A DNA stretch of 33,551 bases from an uncultured Cryomorphaceae bacterium (GTDB lineage Bacteria; Bacteroidota; Bacteroidia; Flavobacteriales; Schleiferiaceae). Below, piece by piece: positions 27,599-33,551 of this stretch. Below the pieces are notes generated by a model. The model was not told where the DNA came from. It searched no databases and saw only the letters and a list, made by a program, of their open reading frames with translations. The position numbers were made by a program, and so were the translations under genes. Location: assembly GCA_913031435.1 (NCBI GenBank), contig CAJWFD010000018.1, positions 1 through 33,551 of the forward strand. Reading direction: 5' to 3'. Numbering within the stretch: position 1 is the first letter of the stretch; each line of letters opens with the position of its first letter.

Positions 27599-28303
27599 AT
27601 GGCAACAATATCAAAAGGGCTTTTTGGCTCTTCTCTCGCGCGCAAGTACTGGATGGCAGCATCTGGTTTGTTCTTGTGTACGTTCCTCGTAGGTCACCTA
27701 CTTGGAAACCTCCAGTTATTTGTAACCGGTGAAGAAGGACGACAAGCTTTCAATGCTTATGGTTTATTTATGACCACGTTCCCATTAGTGAAGATTTTGT
27801 CTTACGTCACGTACTTAGCGGTTCTGCTGCATACTGTAGATGGTTTAATGCTTGCACGTCAAAATCGTGCTGCACGTCCTATTAAATATGCTTATGAAAA
27901 GCAATCTGCGAATGCCTCATGGGCCTCTCGCAAAATGGCTTTGCTCGGTACATTGACCTTATTCTTTATCGTCATACACATGAGAAGCTTCTGGTACGAG
28001 ATGCACTTTGGCTATGTTCCAACCTACAAAGTTGATGGAGTCGAGTACAAGGATTTATGGACGATTACGGTGACAGCTTTTGAGAACTGGTGGTATACAG
28101 CTTTTTATGTGGTAGCACTTTTAGGACTGGCTTTTCACTTGAGTCATGGAGTACAAAGCGCATTCCAAACGTTAGGCGTAAACCATCCGAGATATACTCC
28201 TATAATTAAGAAAGCGATGGGCGCATTTGCATGGGCTGTGCCGGCAGGTTTCATCGCTGTGGCGGTTTTCTTGTTTGTAGTTCAACCAGGTCAATCCATA
28301 TAA
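27599..28303 (+). CDS. sdhC: Succinate dehydrogenase/fumarate reductase cytochrome b subunit
   Basis: A 234-residue membrane anchor with about five helices. Histidines that can ligate two b-type haems lie at H33, H78, H127 and H180 or H183, spaced like the di-haem FrdC/SdhC of Wolinella and Bacillus. No separate SdhD gene is present, so this is a type B complex: three subunits, two haems, and a menaquinone partner expected in Bacteroidota. It starts the sdhCAB operon, 13 bases before sdhA. Confidence 0.95.
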   Translation: MATISKGLFGSSLARKYWMAASGLFLCTFLVGHLLGNLQLFVTGEEGRQAFNAYGLFMTTFPLVKILSYVTYLAVLLHTVDGLMLARQNRAARPIKYAYEKQSANASWASRKMALLGTLTLFFIVIHMRSFWYEMHFGYVPTYKVDGVEYKDLWTITVTAFENWWYTAFYVVALLGLAFHLSHGVQSAFQTLGVNHPRYTPIIKKAMGAFAWAVPAGFIAVAVFLFVVQPGQSI

Positions 28304-28316
28304 TTCGAGAATCCTT

Positions 28317-30317
28317 ATGGCATTAGATTCAAAAATTCCAGCAGGCCCATTGGCCGAAAAATGGACAACTCACAAAGGTGAGATTCCTTTAGTGTCTCCA
28401 GCAAATAAACGTTTGATGGACGTCATTGTGGTAGGAACTGGCCTTGCTGGTTCATCTGCTGCTGCATCTTTAGCAGAGATGGGTTATAATGTAAAGGCGT
28501 TTTGTTTTCAAGATTCACCCCGTCGTGCACACTCTATTGCAGCACAAGGAGGAATTAATGCGGCAAAGAATTACCAGAATGATGGTGATTCAGTTCATCG
28601 CTTGTTCTATGATACTATTAAAGGGGGTGATTACCGCTCTAGAGAAGCTAACGTTCATCGTCTAGCTGAGGTAAGCAAAAACATTATCGACCAGTGTGTA
28701 GCGCAGGGTGTTCCATTCGCTCGTGACTACGGTGGTTTGCTCGATAACCGCTCTTTTGGTGGTGTTCAAGTCAGCCGTACGTTTTACGCTAAAGGACAGA
28801 CGGGTCAACAGTTACTATTGGGAGCATACTCTGCTTTAAATCGCCAGATTGCCAAAGGCCGCGTTAAAATGTATGCTCGTCATGAGATGCAAGAGTTGGT
28901 AAAAGTTGATGGTAAGGCTCGCGGTATTATTGCGAAAAACTTGGTGACTGGAGAGTTTGAACGACATAGTGCCCATGCAGTCTTATTGTGTACAGGTGGT
29001 TATGGAAATGTGTTTTTCCTTTCCACAAATGCAATGGGGTCTAACGTTACCGCAGCATGGAAAGCTCACCGTAAGGGAGCTCATGTAGCTAATCCATGTT
29101 TTACACAAATACACCCAACCTGTATTCCTGTTAGTGGTGAAAATCAGAGTAAGTTGACACTTATGTCTGAGTCACTTCGAAATGATGGTAGAATCTGGGT
29201 GCCAGCGAAAAAAGAGGATGCTTTGGCAATTAGAGCCGGTAAATTACATCCTACAGATCTTAAAGAAGAAGATCGCGATTACTATTTAGAACGTCGCTAT
29301 CCAGCTTTTGGCAACCTTGTTCCACGTGATGTAGCATCTCGTGCAGCTAAGGAGCGTTGTGACGAGGGTTATGGCGTCAACAAGACTGGTGAAGCAGTAT
29401 ACTTGGATTTCGCTGCGGCGTTCATGCGTTTTGGACGCGAAGAGTCTCATGTCAAAGGTTTGACTAATCCTTCTGATGCTGAAATTAAAGCACTAGGAGA
29501 GAAAGTGGTTGAAGGAAAGTATGGTAACCTTTTTCAGATGTATGAGAAAATTACCGCATCTAATCCTTACAAGGAACCCATGATGATTTATCCCGCGGTT
29601 CACTATACGATGGGTGGACTATGGGTAGATTATAATTTAATGACCTCAATTCCAGGTTGTTTTGCATTGGGTGAGGCGAATTTCTCTGACCATGGTGCAA
29701 ATAGACTAGGCGCATCTGCTTTAATGCAGGGCTTAGCCGATGGATACTTCGTAGCTCCGTATACTGTTGGAGAGTTTTTATCTAATGACATTCGTACAGG
29801 AACGATTTCTACGGACTCGAAAGAATTTGAAGAGGCGGAAATGATTTGTCGCGATCGTACTGATAAATTCATAAATGTTAACGGTACAAAATCTGTCGAT
29901 TTCTTCCATAAGCGTCTAGGTAAGATCATGTGGAACGAAGTTGGAATGGCTCGTAATAAGGAAGGTTTAGAACAAGCCATTGAGGATATTCAAGCTTTAC
30001 GCGAGGAGTTTTACAACAACGTACGTGTGTTGGGTTCTGCGAAAGGAATGAATCCGGAATTGGACAAAGCCGGCCGAGTCGCTGATTTCCTGGAATTAGG
30101 AGAATTAATGGCGAAGGATGCACTAGAACGCAATGAAAGTTGTGGTGGTCACTTCCGTATGGAATACCGCAGTGAGGAAGGTGAAGCGCTTCGAGATGAC
30201 AAAAACTTTACATTCGTTTCTGCTTGGGAATACACTGGTGTGCCGTCAGAAGCCAAGCTACACAAGGAAAACCTGGTATTTGATAATGTTGAATTGAAGA
30301 CTCGTTCTTATAAATAA
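28317..30317 (+). CDS. sdhA: Succinate dehydrogenase/fumarate reductase flavoprotein subunit
   Basis: The 666-residue catalytic subunit oxidises succinate to fumarate in the TCA cycle, or runs in reverse. It shows the FAD-binding [12 protein letters not shown] (38-49), the flavin-attachment histidine H72 ([11 protein letters not shown]), the active-site FTQIHPTC (about 260) and [12 protein letters not shown] near 462. The length and the C-terminal ESCGGHF region fit the large, type B-like SdhA of this phylum. It lies between sdhC and sdhB, six bases before sdhB. Confidence 0.97.
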   Translation: MALDSKIPAGPLAEKWTTHKGEIPLVSPANKRLMDVIVVGTGLAGSSAAASLAEMGYNVKAFCFQDSPRRAHSIAAQGGINAAKNYQNDGDSVHRLFYDTIKGGDYRSREANVHRLAEVSKNIIDQCVAQGVPFARDYGGLLDNRSFGGVQVSRTFYAKGQTGQQLLLGAYSALNRQIAKGRVKMYARHEMQELVKVDGKARGIIAKNLVTGEFERHSAHAVLLCTGGYGNVFFLSTNAMGSNVTAAWKAHRKGAHVANPCFTQIHPTCIPVSGENQSKLTLMSESLRNDGRIWVPAKKEDALAIRAGKLHPTDLKEEDRDYYLERRYPAFGNLVPRDVASRAAKERCDEGYGVNKTGEAVYLDFAAAFMRFGREESHVKGLTNPSDAEIKALGEKVVEGKYGNLFQMYEKITASNPYKEPMMIYPAVHYTMGGLWVDYNLMTSIPGCFALGEANFSDHGANRLGASALMQGLADGYFVAPYTVGEFLSNDIRTGTISTDSKEFEEAEMICRDRTDKFINVNGTKSVDFFHKRLGKIMWNEVGMARNKEGLEQAIEDIQALREEFYNNVRVLGSAKGMNPELDKAGRVADFLELGELMAKDALERNESCGGHFRMEYRSEEGEALRDDKNFTFVSAWEYTGVPSEAKLHKENLVFDNVELKTRSYK

Positions 30318-30323
30318 TAGCCT

Positions 30324-31076
30324 ATGGATCTAACGTTGAAAATCTGGCGTCAAGCAGGCCCTGAAGCTAAGGGTGAAATGAAAACATACCCAATTTCGGG
30401 GGTGGAAGATGACATGAGCTTCCTTGAAATGTTGGATTTTTTAAATGAGGAACTCATCGAAAATGGTGTAGAGCCCGTTGTGTTTGACCATGACTGTCGT
30501 GAAGGTATTTGCGGTATGTGTTCCTTATTTATAAATGGAGAAGCGCACGGACCCGGTCGCAAAGTGACTACTTGTCAGTTGCATATGCGCGAGTTTAGCT
30601 CAGGCGACACTATTTATATCGAACCGTTTCGTGCAAAAGCGTTCCCAGTCATTAAAGACCTGATGGTAGATCGTACGTCGTTTGACAGAATACAGCGTGC
30701 AGGAGGTTATATTTCCGTGAACACTTCAGGTAATACAATCGATGCGAATTCAATCCCTGTGCGTAAAAATGACGCTGATCGAGCATTTGATGCGGCAACT
30801 TGTATAGGTTGTGGTGCCTGTGTTGCTACCTGTAAAAACTCTTCAGCCATGTTGTTTGTATCTGCAAAAGTGAGCCAGTTTTCATTATTGCCGCAAGGAC
30901 AGCCTGAAGCTAGAGATCGTGTGTTAAGCATGGTAAACCAGATGGATTTAGAAGGTTTTGGTAATTGTACAAATACAGGTGCTTGTGAGGTGGAATGTCC
31001 CAAGGGAATTTCTTTAGAGAACATTGCCCGTATGAATAGAGATTATCTGTTTGCCTCCTTAAGCAGTAACAAATAA
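30324..31076 (+). CDS. sdhB: Succinate dehydrogenase/fumarate reductase iron-sulfur subunit
   Basis: A 250-residue protein that passes electrons from FAD to the membrane quinone through three clusters. The 2Fe-2S ligands are C58, C63, C66 and C84 (CREGICGMC...TTC). The 4Fe-4S set is C160, C163, C166 and C225, and the 3Fe-4S set is C170, C215 and C221. All expected cysteines are present. It is the last gene of sdhCAB and is followed by two hairpins. Confidence 0.97.
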   Translation: MDLTLKIWRQAGPEAKGEMKTYPISGVEDDMSFLEMLDFLNEELIENGVEPVVFDHDCREGICGMCSLFINGEAHGPGRKVTTCQLHMREFSSGDTIYIEPFRAKAFPVIKDLMVDRTSFDRIQRAGGYISVNTSGNTIDANSIPVRKNDADRAFDAATCIGCGACVATCKNSSAMLFVSAKVSQFSLLPQGQPEARDRVLSMVNQMDLEGFGNCTNTGACEVECPKGISLENIARMNRDYLFASLSSNK

Positions 31077-31085
31077 AACAAACGT

Positions 31086-31146
31086 CGCCTTAAGGCGGAT
31101 GCTCTTATAAAAAGCCCTAAAGCTTTAAGCTTTGGGGCTTTTTTTT
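31086..31146. terminator. Palindrome and bidirectional terminator after sdhB
   Basis: The perfect palindrome CGCCTTAAGGCG (31086-31097) is followed by a 15-bp stem at 31109-31123 and 31129-31143, with one G-T pair and a T-run to 31146. The stem has T-runs on both strands and should stop transcription from sdhB and from the minus strand. Confidence 0.9.
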
Positions 31147-31603
31147 AGCAGAAAAACTATTTCTTTTGAGATATAGGAATTCCTCTTTCGAGCTGGAATT
31201 ATCGTTCTTATAACGAGCGTCTAGCTGTTGAAATGCAGATGATTACGGAACGTTTATGGACTTTGTAACATCAACCCTCCATATTATTGAACCCGACACT
31301 AATGTCTTTACTGAGTCCTTTTAGGCAAATATATCGTAGGTAACTAAGATATTCAAAGTGTTCATTTTCGTGAGCTACTTTAAACGCTGTCTAAACGTGA
31401 AAGATGGATTATCCGATGCATCTAACGGGCTATCGATCAAAATCTCGGAGTGAGATTAGGTCGCTACTGGTGAAGTTGCGGCATTAATAAATCTCAAGCC
31501 TTTACTGGGTTGAAAGAAAATCGTGCCGTACGAATTTTTATACTGCAAAGCAATACGCCCTGAAGCTTTTGGATTGTAGGTTCCAATATGCAAGAGTTTT
31601 CGT
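31147..31603. other. Gene-poor stretch, possible decayed gene on minus strand
   Basis: No intact gene is present. On the minus strand, just after the lepA stop, one frame is open for about 50 codons (IGTYNPKASG, YKNSYGTIFFQ), meets a TAA and continues (EILIDSPLDASDN, FRQRLK). A second frame then carries AHENEHFEYLSYLRY and KDISVGFNN. The run of protein-like sequence in two frames is what a decaying gene looks like, but I do not recognise the family, and such stretches also arise by chance. Confidence 0.3.
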
Positions 31604-33400
31604 TTATTCGTCTAGCCTTAACACTGCCAAGAAGGCACTTTGAGGAATTTCAACATTACCTAGTTGACGCATACGTTTTTTCCCTTTTTTCTGCTTCTCT
31701 AAGAGTTTACGTTTACGAGAAATATCACCACCGTAACACCTCGCTGTCACATCCTTGCGCAACGGACTCAGCGTCTCTCTAGCAACAATCTTATTGCCAA
31801 TACCAGCTTGTATAGCGATCATAAACTGTTGACGAGGAATCAGCTCTTTAAGTTTGAGACACATTTTCTTCCCGATATTGTGGGCATTGTCCCGGTGAAT
31901 CAATGCAGATAGGGCGTCAATTGGATCGCCATTTAGCATTACATCCACCTTCACAAGGTGACTTTCACGGTATCCTATAGGATGGTAGTCAAAAGAAGCA
32001 TATCCTTTAGATATAGTCTTGAGTCGGTCATAAAAATCAAAAACAATCTCAGCTAGTGGCATATCGAAACTGAGCTCCACACGATCACTAGTGAGGTAGG
32101 TTTGGTTTGTGATAACGCCTCTTTTATTAATACATAAACTCATTACGGCTCCCACGAAATCAGAACTTGTAATGATTTGTGCACGTATGAAAGGTTCTTC
32201 CATACGTTCCATCTTAGTTGGATCAGGGAAGTGACTCGGATTTTGTACCCAAACGGCAGTTTCAGTATCGTTTTTTAAGTACGCCTTATAGCTTACGTTA
32301 GGAACCGTGGTAATAACGGTCATATTGAACTCTCGTTCTAGACGCTCTTGAATGATTTCCATATGCAGCATCCCTAAGAACCCACAACGGAATCCAAACC
32401 CGAGGGCTACAGAGGTTTCCGCCTCAAAAGTAAGAGATGCATCATTTAGTTGTAATTTCTCTAATGAAGCACGAAGCTCTTCAAACTCCTCTGTTTCTAC
32501 AGGGTATATCCCTGCGAATACCATGGGCTTAACTTCTTCAAAACCATCTATTCCTATGGTTGCGGGATTGTCTATTCCGGTAATGGTGTCACCAACTTTT
32601 ACCTCTTTTGCTTCCTTGATGCCCGATATAATATAGCCTACATCTCCCGTGCTAATTGCATTCATGGGGAATTGTTTGATCCGGTTAACCCCAATCTCGT
32701 CTGCCTCGTATTGCTTGCCAGTCGACATGAATTTTACGCGCTGCCCTTTCGTTATGGTGCCATTGACTACTTTGAAAATAGCTTCTATACCTCTGAACGG
32801 ATTGTAATGACTGTCAAATATCAATGCCTGAAGAGGTGCATCAGGATCTCCTTCTGGAGCTGGAACACGATCTATAATTGCATTTAAAATTTCTGGAACA
32901 CCTTTTCCTGTTTTTGCAGAGGCAAGTAAAATATCTTCTCGCTTACAGCCGATCAAGTCTATAATCTGGTCTCCTATCTCTTCAGGATTAGCACTTGGAA
33001 GGTCAATTTTATTTAGAATTGGAATGATTTCAAGATCATGCTCTAAGGCCAAATAAAGATTAGAAATAGTCTGTGCTTGTATTCCTTGTGCCGCATCTAC
33101 GATCAGCAGCGCTCCCTCACAGGCAGCTATTGAACGGGATACTTCGTATGAAAAATCAACATGTCCTGGTGTATCAATCAAGTTGATAGTATACTTTTCG
33201 CCATCCCTTTCATGGTACATCTGAATAGCATGAGATTTAATCGTGATGCCCCGTTCGCGCTCAAGATCCATAGTATCTAAAAGCTGATCTTGCTTCTCAC
33301 GATTGGTCACGGATTGCGTTGCGTCTAATAATCGATCCGCTAAAGTTGACTTTCCATGGTCAATGTGGGCGATGATACAGAAGTTGCGAATGTTTTTCAT
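31604..33400 (-). CDS. lepA: Elongation factor 4 (LepA)
   Basis: This 598-residue translational GTPase acts on stalled or misassembled ribosomes. The G-domain motifs are AHIDHGKST (11-19), [17 protein letters not shown] and NKIDLP. It continues through the EF-G-like domains to the LepA-specific C-terminal region ([23 protein letters not shown]). I take the ATG at 33400 (MKNIRNFCI), the family start. A frame extension of 21 codons to 33463 overlaps the neighbouring gene, and the -7 box at 33407-33414 lies inside it. Confidence 0.97.
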   Translation of the reverse strand: MKNIRNFCIIAHIDHGKSTLADRLLDATQSVTNREKQDQLLDTMDLERERGITIKSHAIQMYHERDGEKYTINLIDTPGHVDFSYEVSRSIAACEGALLIVDAAQGIQAQTISNLYLALEHDLEIIPILNKIDLPSANPEEIGDQIIDLIGCKREDILLASAKTGKGVPEILNAIIDRVPAPEGDPDAPLQALIFDSHYNPFRGIEAIFKVVNGTITKGQRVKFMSTGKQYEADEIGVNRIKQFPMNAISTGDVGYIISGIKEAKEVKVGDTITGIDNPATIGIDGFEEVKPMVFAGIYPVETEEFEELRASLEKLQLNDASLTFEAETSVALGFGFRCGFLGMLHMEIIQERLEREFNMTVITTVPNVSYKAYLKNDTETAVWVQNPSHFPDPTKMERMEEPFIRAQIITSSDFVGAVMSLCINKRGVITNQTYLTSDRVELSFDMPLAEIVFDFYDRLKTISKGYASFDYHPIGYRESHLVKVDVMLNGDPIDALSALIHRDNAHNIGKKMCLKLKELIPRQQFMIAIQAGIGNKIVARETLSPLRKDVTARCYGGDISRKRKLLEKQKKGKKRMRQLGNVEIPQSAFLAVLRLDE

Positions 33401-33406
33401 AGGTTG

Positions 33407-33414
33407 CAAAAATA
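33407..33414 (-). promoter_or_regulatory. -7 box for lepA
   Basis: The minus strand reads TATTTTTG six bases before the lepA ATG. If used, the transcript would start at or next to the ATG, implying an almost leaderless mRNA. It sits between the stop of the MmcQ/YjbR gene and lepA. No clear -33 TTG is seen. Confidence 0.45.
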
Positions 33415-33416
33415 GG

Positions 33417-33551
33417 CTATCTGAGGCCTTCTTGTACTTTCTTTGGAAGCTTTTGACGTACAAGTTGATAGCTTGTTTTTACGAGATCTTGTATAAGCTC
33501 CCAATCGGCATATTCTTCAGCAATAACTGTGTTCCAATGCTGCTTGTTCAT
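33417..33551 (-). CDS. MmcQ/YjbR family protein, C-terminal end, 5' part outside window
   Basis: The last 44 residues before a TAG at 33417-33419 include NKQHWNTV and LVKTSYQLV...KLPKKVQ, the end of the small MmcQ/YjbR family (usually about 115 residues), whose HWNTV and LPKK motifs are diagnostic. An ATG sits exactly at the window edge, but family members have more sequence before HWNTV, so it is probably internal. The family has a double-wing DNA-binding-like fold; its role is unclear. Confidence 0.8.
   Translation of the reverse strand: MNKQHWNTVIAEEYADWELIQDLVKTSYQLVRQKLPKKVQEGLR

Noticed and set aside
33401-33463. 21-codon N-terminal extension of lepA
   Set aside because: It overlaps the stop of the preceding gene and contains the lepA -7 box; LepA proteins start with MKNIRNF-like sequence.

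Overview
The window is ordinary-looking chromosome from a member of the Bacteroidota, most likely a Flavobacteriales lineage. The evidence is the gene families: a Bat (Bacteroides aerotolerance) operon, an IleRS of the long type-2 form fused into a ridA-ileS-traR-lspA run, a SecA of about 1,100 residues without a zinc tail, HU-CCDC81/SPOR and DUF6341/DUF6427 proteins, and a three-gene menaquinone-type succinate dehydrogenase. It is also shown by Bacteroidota-type promoter boxes (TAnnTTTG) in front of several genes. I see no rRNA, tRNA, CRISPR array, insertion sequence, integrase or phage gene.

Layout. 1-5,210 (minus): moxR, DUF58, BatD-like, batA and a batB-batC fusion that runs off the left edge, a tightly packed envelope-stress/chaperone operon. 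5,422-10,320 (minus): ridA, ileS, a TraR/DksA-like gene and lspA, nearly all touching or overlapping. 10,321-10,771: a divergent control region with palindromes and two promoter boxes pointing right. 10,772-18,311 (plus): secA, an RND/MMPL transporter, rmlA and a polyprenyl diphosphate synthase, with 1-10 base gaps. 18,364-19,638: purD with its own promoter, ended by a strong bidirectional hairpin shared with a small membrane-protein gene (DUF6341-like, 55 aa) on the other strand. 19,943-21,783 (plus): DUF6427 membrane protein and a GT9 glycosyltransferase. 21,746-23,254 (minus): acyl-CoA thioesterase and an HU-CCDC81/SPOR protein. 23,379-23,950: a decayed remnant of dprA. 23,974-25,326: gdhA. 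25,374-27,481 (minus): alpha/beta hydrolase and aminopeptidase P. 27,599-31,076 (plus): sdhCAB. 31,147-31,603: a gene-poor stretch that may be another decayed gene. 31,604-33,551 (minus): lepA and the end of an MmcQ/YjbR gene.

Functionally the window is housekeeping: translation (IleRS, LepA), protein export and lipoprotein maturation (SecA, LspA), central metabolism (SDH, GDH, PurD) and envelope biogenesis (Bat, GT9, RmlA, SPOR). I found no new defence or mobile system. The points most worth a second look are the swapped GXHH signature motif in IleRS (expected to affect mupirocin sensitivity), the dprA remnant, a palindrome centred on a promoter -33 box between ridA and secA, the batB-batC fusion joined through what looks like an old signal peptide, and the loss of zinc ligands in both the DksA-like protein and SecA.
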